Below, in pieces: positions 35,087 to 45,647 of a stretch of DNA of 64,000 nt. Position numbers and translations under genes: made by a program. The stretch comes from Tetragonia tetragonoides (taxonomy: Eukaryota > Streptophyta > Magnoliopsida > Caryophyllales > Aizoaceae): NCBI GenBank assembly GCA_038025085.1, contig CM076142.1, forward strand, positions 13,497,501 through 13,561,500, written 5' to 3'. The notes under the pieces were generated by a model, which did not search any database, was not told the DNA's origin, and saw only the letters and a program-made list of their open reading frames with translations. The first letter of the stretch is position 1, and each line of letters starts with the position of its first letter.

Positions 35087-35574
35087 GGAATTTGGGGGTT
35101 TTGGTTTGTGGGTTTTCTTTGTTTTGGGGTTGATTTTTAGTCGGGTTTCTTTCCTTTGGATGATTGTTGGGTTTTTGTTGATCAAGCAAAGGAAGGTTGC
35201 TGTAAGTTAAACCCTTGTACGTATTCTCTTTTAAGAACTCTTGTTTATAAAATCCGCTCTTTCTTGTTCAATGTTCAACATTTGTTGATTAGTTGCTTTA
35301 TTTGTGGCCATCAGTAATTTTTGCTTGAATTGATCAGTATTTTTTCTGGGTTGTGATTGCTTGTTTTACTGGTTCAGGATTAAAGATTGTGGGATGATAT
35401 TAAGTTTGCTTTTGTGTGTTTGCTTTGTGAATTTATCTTTTCTGTCTGTTTCAAAATTGTCCCAATTGACTTGTATAATCTCCTGGGATAATCTTTGAAG
35501 ATATACTTTAGTTGTTGTAGTTGTAGTATGTAAATTACACAAAGCTTAATATATATAATATCATGAATATTGAA

Positions 35575-36700
35575 GCTTGAATCAATATAATCTCCTAGGA
35601 TAAATGAGTCAGAGAGGTTTCTTCATTGAAGCTTGAGTGATCTCAGAATGAAAGTCTATCCAGTTGAAATTTCAAACCTATTATAAATCAAGCTGCAATA
35701 AGTTAGTTATGAGCTAGAAGACTTTTAAGTTATTAGGTAGAATCATCTGTGCATAACAGGATGCTGAGATAGCAACTGAGTTAGATGCTTCTCCTGCATG
35801 CTTCAGTACCCAACCTCCGCCTCCCCCCAACACACATTTCCAGGTTGGAGTGCAAATGTTGATGGCTGGAACTGGAGAATAGGCAAGTATGATTTCTAAT
35901 GTGACCCACCATTACTAATCATTGGAAAAAAAAAATGTGACTCACCAAAACTTTATGTTTGAATAAGTGTCAGTTCATCTCAATATGCTTTGGCTGATGA
36001 GAGACAGGGTTTCTACTACTATGAAGAGCATATTGATTGTTCATTGTTGCAATGCTGGCAGACGGACTTGAGTGAAGTACCCCTGACTCTTCAAGATAGA
36101 ATCACGATTTACTCTTCAAGATGAATCTAAACAACTTACAATCAGCTGATACGTTTCTTCAATGGGATAAAGATAACCGATTGTTAAACAGGATACACAG
36201 ATGTAGAAATCAAAAAACTCTACATCGGAGCTTGAGAGGAAAGACTCTCAGAGTGAGTCTCTGCAATTGAAACTAAGTCTAATACTATAAATTAAGCTGC
36301 CAATTACTTAGCTCTGAGCTTGGAAACTTAATCACATCGGTTAAGTAGATTTTGCTGAGCATAACAGAACACTAAGGTATTAGTAAGTGGCTGCTGCTGG
36401 ATGCAACTGTACCCAGCCTTTGCCTCCCCTCAACCCACATTCCCACTTCCCAGCTTGGAGAGTAAAGTATAAATGGCTGAAAGTTCCCACTTTAGCGAAC
36501 ACATCTTCTGCTACTGATTCAGTAGGCAAGTATGATGATAGCCAATGTGACCCACCATAACTTTATGTTTGAATAAAGTGGCAATCCATCTCAATATGCT
36601 TTGTCTGCTGATGAAAGACAGGGTTTCTAGTGCTATGAAGAGTGTATTGACTATTGTCATGTTGGGAGACGGGATTGGGTGAAGTAACCCCCCTACTCTT
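35575..36700. repeat. Diverged tandem duplication, unit about 0.6 kb
   Basis: The blocks AAGCTTGAGTGATCTCAGA, GCATAACAGGATGCTGAG and GACAGGGTTTCTACT of the first copy (35575-36110) recur in order as GAGCTTGAGAGGAAAGACTC, GCATAACAGAACACTAAGG and GACAGGGTTTCTAGT in the second (36210-36700). Divergence is high, so the event is old. Confidence 0.65.
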
Positions 36701-38632
36701 CCATTACAAAGGGCACTTTCGGTTTAACCAGGAAACTATTCACCTATTGAGTCCCTTCCTGCTGCATAAGCCATAGCCTTCTATTTAGTCTCTGAAGTCT
36801 GAAGTTCTTGATATTCCACTTTACTTCTTCGATTTATATCTTATGGAAAAGTGCCCAGCGTGATCAAATATCTGATGACTGTTCTTTCGGATGGGCATAC
36901 TACTGAATCAGAATCAGAAAAAAAGGGTTGCAAGTTCACTAGCCATTAGCCTTTAAGAGGATATCCTGTTGTGCTGTGAATGTTCTTAATGCATGACTGA
37001 GGTTTTGGAAGTGAGGTTCTCTGGGACTTCTCAGTACTGTGAATGCTCTTCCTTAACTGATAACCTTGTCAGAGGTGTTTAGTATCATTCATCTACATTT
37101 CTAGGGATATATGACATTATGAAAATCAGTTGAATGTCATTGGTTATCTAGAAAGATTATTTGAGTTTTCTTCCAGTTGGAATGAAATTTTCTACAGCAT
37201 AATATGTTGTATAGTAGTGATGGTCTAAGTCCCTGCTGAGCAAAAGCTGAATTTGGTACCATGTAAGAGTATCCTTACCTGATTGGGTTATATTAGTTTC
37301 TCAGTATGGATATCATTGTCAACATGTGATTGATCGCAGTCCGCTTACTTTAGCTTCCGATTTTTTGTATGTTGCTTCTCGTGAGTTAAGAGTTTGTTCA
37401 ATTATCTCATAACTAGAGTAGTTCTTGAAGATGCTTTCGTTATGAGTCTTTCTGAAACAGCCTCTTTGCTAGTCTTGTCTGGTTAGGTTTAAGGCTGCGT
37501 ATGTCTTGAATGTTGTGCATGTCTTAACTTCCTTGGGCGTCGTTTGTGATGCGACCATAATTCCCATTGAGTGGTGGTGATGGTGGTGGTTGTGGTCACG
37601 GTGTTGTGTCATTGCTCTGAGTCCTATGGCAATGACATCTTTTTTTCGGCAAGAGTTGAGGTGGGTGGGACATGGGAGGGTTGATATGGTCAGGCTGATG
37701 TGAGATAGGGTGCACGTTGGTTGTTGTGAACCTAATTCAGAGTTCTGCTAGTAATTGACTTGTTCAAATGCATACAAGTAGGTGATCCAAAATGCTTTGG
37801 CCCTAGCTGCATAGTGCATATCACCCAAGCGACCAAGTTTCATGCTAAACAACTCAGAAGCTTATGGGCATGCTCTTCCTAGGTTCTTTTGAGATATATG
37901 TAGTTTAATCTTGTTTATGTGAGCCTTATTGGTCGCACTAGCGTTTGTCTCTGCATTTAACTGTTTGCAGAACTTTCTTACTCAGACTTGCCTTTATCAC
38001 AGCAAAGAGAACTCAGTCTCCCATCCGTCACTTGGTCTGAGACAGAGTTGCCCTTCCTCCAAGTCTAACCACACTCTGTAGTCTGAACTGTAAAATCCTC
38101 AGGCTGCTTGGAAACCGCAACTGTTTAAATTGTGTGCAAAAATACCGTCTGAGTCTGAGCCCTCCAGAATCCTTGTTACGCAGCCTAGCCTGACATGTTG
38201 CAGAGTACAATATTATCACCATTCACCACCAACACCTTAGGTAGATCCTGTTGGCTCAGCTGCAATCTGGGGAGGGTGGAGATCGGGGCACGGCATGATG
38301 CCGTACACGGGCGTACTGTAGTAGAAAAATTCGTAATATTCTCCCTATCAGTCAGCTGATTAGATTAGATTAGATTAGATTTGATTGGATTGGCAAGAAG
38401 GTTGACTGCTTCTGCATCTTCAAGGTAGTTGGTTAATTGTTGTATTGCTTTTGTAGAAAAGACCTCTTGTATCCTCTCAAATGCACAGTTATGACTTGGT
38501 TCATTGGTTGTGTATGAAATGATCATGTAATGCATTATTTTAACCGGGTAAATGATTTACAATACGTTTATCTATTGCCATATTGCCATGTTGTGTCCTA
38601 ACTTTGGCAAAATTCACTGTCTCAAAACCCAC

Positions 38633-38930
38633 AAATTTTTACCTAATCTCATGATTAGGAAGGATCCTAATCTCATTATGGGGTGAGACATTAGGTGTGC
38701 AAGTGGGGGAGGTGGGAGGAGAGAGAGTGGTGAAGGAGAGAGAAAGGAAGAGGAAGGAGAGAAGGAGTAGGGAGGTTCTAACTCTTGAGATCATGATTGA
38801 ACCATATCCTAATCTCAGGAGTATGTACTCCCAACCAAGCATATAAACATGCATTTTTAGGCCGAAGTAAACATAAAGCCCAAAAAAACAATAAAAGGAG
38901 TACATACTCCTGAGATTTAGGTAAGAATTT
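38633..38930. mobile_element. Probable MITE
   Basis: The left end AAATTTTTACCTAATCTCA and the right end, read inverted, AAATTCTTACCTAAATCTCA match over about 20 bases. A second inverted pair, GGAGTATGTACTCC around 38819 and GGAGTACATACTCC around 38897, lies inside. About 300 bp, no coding capacity, no clean target duplication. Confidence 0.5.
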
Positions 38931-39944
38931 ATGCATAAATCTTAATTACATGGATTAGCGGCTAAGTAATTTCAAATCCACCAATTTACCTCTAATTTTT
39001 TGGTAAAATAGTGGATTTCTGCATGTATTCCATGATCCATCACTGGTAGGTGCCTGTCAGTTTCGAATAAATACTTTCGGTTCAACATCATTCAATCATG
39101 ATCAAATTACTCACTCGTACCTAAGAAAAACATACTTGTCTTTTTAAGAAAGGGATGCAAAAGAAAAACATGGCGTTGTCAATTGTCATGAATCGTTTCA
39201 TCATCTTGAAATCCTTGTCCAATCTGGGACAACAATTATGTTAGGTAGTAGTAGTATATAATATTTGAGTAAATATATTGATTCATGCATTCCCATAATT
39301 CAGGGAGATGCCAAGAATATTAATAATAATGGTAACAATAATAGGGCAATTAATTATGATAAAGCCAGTATTATACTAGTTCGTTTAATCAGTATATTGT
39401 CTTGCACTGCTGATAATTGGAGCTTTAACCACTCTTATTGGTTGCCTATCATCAATCTATCATAACCTAAAAAATAAAAATAAATAAAAAAAAAAAATCA
39501 TCAATCTGTCATTGGCAATTGCTCTCAAGAATTAAGTACAAAATAAGGGAATATTCTTATCTTCCTCAAATACAAATGCTAGTACTAAAAAAAATATGTA
39601 TTTCATCACCTAATTTGGTTCATTTCATCACTTGAGATCAACTTATAGTCCCATTTTGCTTGTTTCCTTGAGGAAGAAAGAAAAGTATATTGGTATCATG
39701 ATATGTTGGTATGTTTGGCATAGCTAACTCTAATTCTGAGTACTTTGAACTTTTCTTCGAAGCTAATGAGCTTTTGACCATTAGAAAAAAGTACAAACTT
39801 TCCCTAAAAACTTGTTTATCCTAATAAAGCCGAAATATGATGGGGATTTACATCGAAACTTAGGGTTCAAATTAGGTTTCGATTAGTTGTTTTGATCCTT
39901 TTCAATTTCTTAATGTTAGAAATTTGTGATGCATCCAACTTATC

Positions 39945-40090
39945 AATTTTTTTTTTATGAGACGGCCTCATGTATGAGATATCACTTTTTTGCTGGAATG
40001 TACTATCACTTTTCATGTAAATTGGTATCACATTTTTACTTACATGTATCACGCATCATGAATAAGGCTGGCTCATACGAATTTTTGTGT
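39945..40090. mobile_element. Diverged hairpin element
   Basis: TTTTTTATGAGACGGCCTCA on the left pairs loosely with GGCTGGCTCATACGAATTTT on the right. Both arms resemble the outer arms of the AAGGCGGC hairpin family. The centre differs from the better copies. Confidence 0.35.
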
Positions 40091-40707
40091 CAATTTATAT
40101 GTTACGAGCCAAACACATGTCATCACCTAAAATGCAGGGGTGAGACAAAAATTTGTCAAGTGCTGCCAAGAGCCTAATTTAGTTTAAAATGTATTCTGGC
40201 ACAGTAGAAGAACACAATTTGATTAGCACCACCTGAATTAACAAATGTTAAAAGTGTTCATATTTTGCAAGCAAAGAACAATACGTCAACAATGTACTAG
40301 TATAATTAGCAAGATGTCACTAAAAGATGTGAATCTATTCACCCAATAAAAAGCATGTGAATCTCGCATCAAAAACCAGCAGAAATGAGCTGTTGAAATC
40401 AAATTATTTTAGTGGGCATATTATCTAAAGGTCAAGGTTCCCCAACCCTACAGGAAAGATTAGCTTTGAGTAGGCTTATATAAGTTATAAATAGTGTACA
40501 AAATTTGGTTAAAAATCGTAAATGTAATGTGAATGAGATCCATGTCAAATTTGTGCTTCTAGGCAAGTATATTGATGTTTTGGCTCAAAGTTAAGTTGAG
40601 TTGAGTCGAGCCGAGTATACCTCTATACTCGTACTCTACTTGTTTGTTAAATAAGTATTAAATTAAGGGATGATCGTGTTTAGTTCATAGGTACACTGGC
40701 TTATAAC

Positions 40708-41468
40708 TGTTGGGGAAAACTACGGTATTTACCCACAATCAGAATAACAGATAATCGGAAAAATAAAGTGCAAAAACCCGAAAACAACACAAACAATTTT
40801 ACGTGGAAAACTCCTCTCAATTAGGGGAAAAATCACGGTGCGGACCTCCACGCACTAAACAATAATCCACTATGATAATCAAGAGTACAAAGGCAACACT
40901 CACAAGATCAAGCAACAAGTAGACTATCTATCTTTGGTACTAGTACAAATTGACAAACTCTAACTCAATTTGGTACTCCCACAAAACCAAAGATACACCC
41001 ACAAATACCTGTCGATGACCGATCCGAATACTCCGATTACCTTCACCCGAACAAACCGAATCAACCGTGAACTGGAACAAACCTCTTTGGAGAAATACTC
41101 AATTTCTCTCACACTTTGTTTGTCTCTCACTCACTTGGCTCTCCCTTCTTTCGTTTTGTTTGGGCTTCCTTTTACTGCCAAACTCAATCACTCGGCCCTT
41201 GCAAAAACAAAGGGCTTGCCCCTTTTATATTCAATCATCAACAACTAAAGAAGACCAAAAGGCTAAGACCTTTTGTTTCCCAATCATCAACTAAAGAAAA
41301 CCAAAAGGCTTCAGCCTTTTTGTTTTCCCAACTTTTTAACTTCCTTTTTTTTTTTTTCTTTTGTTTTTCTTTTCTTTTTCCTTTTGTTCTATTTTATTTT
41401 CTTTACAAAACTAAAATAAAATAAAACACAACTAAATATTATTTGGTATTTGGGGCGTTACCTCAACA
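40708..41468 (-). repeat. 3' LTR of the copia element
   Basis: This 761-bp LTR differs from its partner only at a few transitions (for example CTCCTC versus CCCCTC, AATCAC versus AACCAC, AACCGAA versus AATCGAA) and in a T-rich length-variable tract near 41345-41395. Small plus-strand frames inside both LTRs are not genes. Confidence 0.95.
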
Positions 41469-42809
41469 AATCCTCCCTCGACCCAAATCACCAAATACTT
41501 CTACCTTGTCCGAGAAACGGACCTTCTTCTTGGCCTTGCTCCTCCCTACGCAATGACCCTCAACATAGCACCAGTTGTTCTCCGCCTTCTTTCCTTGCAC
41601 AATCAAAGTAGCACCACGATACACTTTGCACCACCTTCCCGTACCAATGTATCTACACCCTTGCGATGTCAACTCACCCAACGAAATCACGTTAACACGA
41701 GCATCGGGTACATACCTCACATTGTGGAAGGTTCTAGTCACACCACCATGGAGCTCAATGCGGATGCTTCCCATCCCTTTGGCCTTCATCTTACCACTCC
41801 CCATGTTGATGTCACCATACTCACCATCTTGACACAAAGTATCAAACATAGCATGGTCTCTACAAATGTGAACCGAAGCGCCGGAGTCCAACACCCAACT
41901 CTCTTGGCTTTCCTTCCCCTCATTGTTACTAGCCAAGAACAACTCCTTATTACCATCACAAGACATAATTACATTAGAGGAACCGCTATCATCATCAATT
42001 TTGGTCTTACCCATCTTCTCTTGCAGCTGCTTGAAACTCTTCAAATCATCTCTCATCTTTGGGCAACGACTCTGAATATGACCCTTCTCACCACAATAGT
42101 AACACTCTATGTTACTAAAGTCTCTCGCGCGCGACTTCGACCTACTTCTCGGGCCACCACCTCTTCTCTCATGATTCCTCCCTCTTTCGGACACCTCCGC
42201 AGCTAGTACTCTATCTCCTCCATCACTAGGAGATACACCATCAACCTGCAACATCATCCGATCATTCTCTCTCAACACTGTCATTGCTTCATCTAGTGTA
42301 ATCTCTGTCCTCCCTACAAGTAATGTCTGCACAATTGGCCTGTAGGACTTAGGTAGTGAAGCCAACAATAACAATGCCTCCTCTTGATCGGAGATCTTCT
42401 CATCTGCATTTCTTAACTGACATACTAGCTGGTTAAAACTGTTAATGTGGTCCTGCAACGCTGTACCTTGCTCCATCTTTAGCTGGTACAACTCATATCT
42501 CAAACAAAGCTTGTTAGTCAGTGACTTTGATGCATATACACTCTGGAGCTTATCCAACAACTTCTTTGGATCTGTCTCAGTCAAGTAATTATACTTGATC
42601 TCCGGAGCCATAGCTAATCTAATAGTACTGACAGCTTTCTTCTTCTTCGATATCCATTGGGCATCGGTCACCCCACTAGGCTTTGTCTCATCTAAAGCCT
42701 CATCTAAATTTTGTTGAACCAACAAATCTTCAACAGTACTCTTCCACACAGTAAAATTAATTTTACCATCAAACAAAGGAATTTCAAATTTGGGCACGCT
42801 ACCAGACAT
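41463..42809 (-). CDS. Retrotransposon Gag-protease polyprotein
   Basis: The intact frame gives 448 residues from the Met at 42809 (MSGSVPKFEI). The in-frame ATG at 42893 is rejected because it starts in the primer-binding site. In order: a copia Gag (UBN2-type) core at about 10-190, a basic Arg/Ser-rich segment at 209-230, a CCHC zinc knuckle C236-C239-H244-C249, and an aspartic protease start with catalytic DSG at 308-310 (WVLDSGASVHI). Next comes a protease remainder and a piece of the pre-integrase region (GRWCKVYRGATLIVQGKK). The protein ends eight codons after KVEVFG, with its TGA at 41463-41465 inside the LTR. The product should form particles and supply protease, and depend on another element for reverse transcription and integration. 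Confidence 0.93.
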   Translation of the reverse strand: MSGSVPKFEIPLFDGKINFTVWKSTVEDLLVQQNLDEALDETKPSGVTDAQWISKKKKAVSTIRLAMAPEIKYNYLTETDPKKLLDKLQSVYASKSLTNKLCLRYELYQLKMEQGTALQDHINSFNQLVCQLRNADEKISDQEEALLLLASLPKSYRPIVQTLLVGRTEITLDEAMTVLRENDRMMLQVDGVSPSDGGDRVLAAEVSERGRNHERRGGGPRSRSKSRARDFSNIECYYCGEKGHIQSRCPKMRDDLKSFKQLQEKMGKTKIDDDSGSSNVIMSCDGNKELFLASNNEGKESQESWVLDSGASVHICRDHAMFDTLCQDGEYGDINMGSGKMKAKGMGSIRIELHGGVTRTFHNVRYVPDARVNVISLGELTSQGCRYIGTGRWCKVYRGATLIVQGKKAENNWCYVEGHCVGRSKAKKKVRFSDKVEVFGDLGRGRIC

Positions 42810-42880
42810 GTTAATTGCACAAAATAATTCCTCCTTCAACAAATACAGTAATTTTCCCACCACCGATCCTACAACCAAAA

Positions 42881-42892
42881 GCTCTGATACCA
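42881..42892 (-). other. Primer-binding site for initiator tRNA-Met
   Basis: The minus strand reads TGGTATCAGAGC, one base from the end of the 5' LTR. This is the standard plant copia primer site. Confidence 0.9.
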
Positions 42893-42893
42893 C

Positions 42894-43655
42894 TGTTGGG
42901 GAAAACTACGGTATTTACCCACAATCAGAATAACAGATAATCGGAAAAATAAAGTGCAAAAACCCGAAAACAACACAAACAATTTTACGTGGAAAACCCC
43001 TCTCAATTAGGGGAAAAACCACGGTGCGGACCTCCACGCACTAAACAATAATCCACTATGATAATCAAGAGTACAAAGGCAACACTCACAAGATCAAGCA
43101 ACAAGTAGACTATCTATCTTTGGTACTAGTACAAATTGACAAACTCTAACTCAATTTGGTACTCCCACAAAACCAAAGATACACCCACAAATACCTGTCG
43201 ATGACCGATCCGAATACTCCGATTACCTTCACCCGAACAAATCGAATCAACCGTGAACTGGAACAAACCTCTTTGGAGAAATACTCAATTTCTCTCACAC
43301 TTTGTTTGTCTCTCACTCACTTGGCTCTCCCTTCTTTCGTTTTGTTTGGGCTTCCTTTTACTGCCAAACTCAATCACTCGGCCCTTGCAAAAACAAAGGG
43401 CTTGCCCCTTTTATATTCAATCATCAACAACTAAAGAAGACCAAAAGGCTAAGACCTTTTGTTTCCCAATCATCAACTAAAGAAAACCAAAAGGCTTCAG
43501 CCTTTTTGTTTTCCCAACTTTTTAACTTCCTTTTTTTTTTTTTTCTTTTGTTTTTCTTTTGTTTTTCTTTTTGTTCTATTTTATTTTCTTTACAAAACTA
43601 AAATAAAATAAAACACAACTAAATATTATTTGGTATTTGGGGCGTTACCTCAACA
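42894..43655 (-). repeat. 5' LTR of the copia element
   Basis: This 762-bp LTR contains the element's promoter. It is almost identical to the LTR at 40708-41468. It ends next to the target duplication ATAAC at 43656. Confidence 0.95.
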
Positions 43656-43860
43656 ATAACCAATAATTATACTCCTACTAAAGGCATGTTTTTTTAGACT
43701 GAAAACTGGATACTAGAAACTGGAGAAAACTGGAACAAACTGGAAAAAACGGGAGAAAACTGAAACTTACTGAAAAAAACTAGAACTTACTGGGACTTTT
43801 GCATTTATGAATTATTTTTATCATTTGGGATATAATAATAATAATAATAATAATAACAAC

Positions 43861-43902
<42 letters not shown>

Positions 43903-44651
43903 TTGTAATAATAAAATTAATAGAATTAAATTAAACTAAGTAAAATTATTATTATTTAGTAATATTATTTTATTAGTATTATTAATATTAATTTTCTTAT
44001 TTTATTTTATTTATTTATTTATTATTATTATTATCATTATTATTATTATTATTATGCTCAAACGGGTACATCAATTTGGAACGGATGGGGTAGATAATAA
44101 AAAATAGGCATTTTCAAAAGTGATTTAAATATATACGCAATTTATATTTATTATTAATATTTAGATAAAGAATACTTAATTACTATATTTATTATGTTAA
44201 AATATTAAATTGAAAAAAACTGAAAATTACTGGAAATTATTGGTGCTCTCGGCTTGATTATCATTGTGCGAACCTGACTCATTTACAGAGCTTCCACCAA
44301 CAAATAGAGATATACTAGTATATATGTTGGCAATTATGATTAGTAGCCTAGTGCATAACCGTCCACAATTATTAAGTTATTAGTCACTACTCAGAAATCC
44401 AAAAAATTGCAGAAAATCAAAACCTTTTCCATTAATATGAAACGAAACTTCAATGTCACTCAAAAACAGAGGACATTGACCAGGTTACAATATCACCAAA
44501 ACCCACAAAAATCTCACACTTTTTCAATCTAAATTATTTTCTCTCTCCACCACCGACAACCTCGGAGAAAAAACCGGCAACAGCATCATCCTAAAACCCG
44601 TCAACCACTACCGGGATTTCCATATTTTCGATGTTAAATCGACAAATTTAA
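43656..44651. repeat. AT-rich spacer with AAT/ATT microsatellites
   Basis: (AAT)n runs cover 43831-43900 and the complementary (ATT)n runs cover about 44018-44055, so the segment between them could fold. GAAAACTGG-type short repeats lie at 43695-43800. No gene was recognised; the end near 44400-44651 is likely the 3' untranslated region of the SAG21-like gene. Confidence 0.6.
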
Positions 44652-45647
44652 TTACTGAGGACTAATCTTCTGTTTAAGGAAAATCTCACGAAGTTCAGCA
44701 ACATCAATTTCATCACCACGATTAGCAGGTCTGTAATATCCTGTTACTGGATCTGGGACCCACGAATTCTCTGCTGGTTCATCCTTGCTTGATGATTTCC
44801 CCATTCTTCCTTTCACTTTATTCGCTAATCCTAGCGATGCTGCTGATGATGATGCGTTTGCGTATCCCCTCCTGTAATTTACATTAATTAACATTAATTA
44901 ACATTAATTAGTACACTTAATCACTAATTAATTAAAATTAAAAATTCCCATAAACATAAATTCTTGCTATTAAAAGATCAGTACTTTATAGCTTAAAATG
45001 ACAAATAAATACCCCCTCTGATTATGTTACTAATTTTAGAAAACTGACATGACTTGCTTGAGTTTTTACCATGAAAACGACGGGTTAAGAGATATACAAT
45101 GACCAAAACGACGAGTTTAGTAAATTCCCCTAATTAATTTCTTATTTTAAACAGATCAGCGATCATTAATACATATAAATCACTAATTAATTACAATTCC
45201 CATAAAACATAAATTCTTGCTATTAAAAAGATCAGTACTTTATATCTGCAAAATGACAAAAATACCCTTCTCTGCTTATGTTACTAAATCTTGAAAACTG
45301 ACATGACTTATTTTTGACCAAGAAAACGACGGGTTAAGAGACATACAATAACCAAAAACGACGAGTTTAGTGCAATTCATATTTATTATTAACGGATCAC
45401 TTATTAGCTAATGTTACTAATTCTGGAAAGAGATTATCATTACTTCTTTTGAACCAAAAAAACGACGGGTGAAAGGAAAATAATGACGAAAACGATGAGT
45501 TTAAGGGAGAGGGGATTCAAAACAAATGGTGAATTCTTTTTCTTTTTAATTTTTATGGGATCTTTACCTGGTGAGGGCAATGGAGAGATTGTCAGCAACG
45601 AGAGAAACGAGAGCCTTAGCATTAGCGTTAGAGAGAGAGCGTGCCAT
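44652..45647 (-). CDS. SAG21: SAG21/LEA5-like small mitochondrial LEA_3 protein
   Basis: Two exons, 45568-45647 and 44652-44871, join across a 696-bp GT-AG intron that splits Arg27. The product is 99 residues. The N-terminus (MARSLSNANAKALVSLVADNL, then SIALTRRGYA) is an amphipathic Arg/Ser-rich presequence typical of this family, which is reported as mitochondrial and tied to oxidative stress and senescence. The conserved C-terminal motif is WVPDPVTGYYRP (64-75) followed by EIDVAELREIFL (81-92). Only the first 26 codons lie in exon 1, the usual arrangement for the family. Neighbours give no functional clue. The intron contains 2.5 copies of a tandem repeat. Confidence 0.93.
44919..45505. repeat. 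Tandem repeat of about 260 bp in the SAG21-like intron
   Basis: Two full diverged copies, from ATTCCCATAAA(A)CATAAATTC at about 44943 and 45192, and a partial third from about 45405, share GATCAGTACTTTATA, GAAAACTGACATGACTT and AACGACGGGTTAAGAGA followed by ACGACGAGTTTAG. Together they fill nearly the entire intron. Confidence 0.8.

Larger units (their letters stand above)
35087..40707. other. Long gene-poor stretch
   Basis: No gene was recognised in 5.6 kb. It holds a diverged tandem duplication (35575-36700), a short (GATTA)n run near 38358-38380, a probable MITE (38633-38930) and a hairpin element (39945-40090). Small frames at 38028, 38639 and 39926 have no domain; 38639 is inside the MITE. 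Confidence 0.5.
40708..43655 (-). mobile_element. Young non-autonomous copia element with Gag-protease only
   Basis: A complete 2,948-bp LTR retrotransposon has two LTRs (40708-41468 and 42894-43655) starting TGTTGGGG and ending TCAACA on the plus strand. It is flanked by a perfect 5-bp duplication, ATAAC, at 40703-40707 and 43656-43660. The primer site at 42881-42892 reads TGGTATCAGAGC on the minus strand, the initiator tRNA-Met site, so the element points left. A purine tract (GAGGGAGGATT) precedes the left LTR. One open frame fills the interior; integrase, reverse transcriptase and RNase H are absent. The LTRs are nearly identical, so the insertion is recent. Confidence 0.96.

Noticed and set aside
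42810..42893. Longer Gag N-terminus from the ATG at 42893
   Set aside because: It begins in the primer-binding site; the Met at 42809 starts the recognisable Gag.
40970..43601. Plus-strand frames at 40970-41424 and 43156-43601 that are repeated
   Set aside because: They lie in the two LTRs of the copia element, antisense to it, and are duplicated only because the LTRs are.
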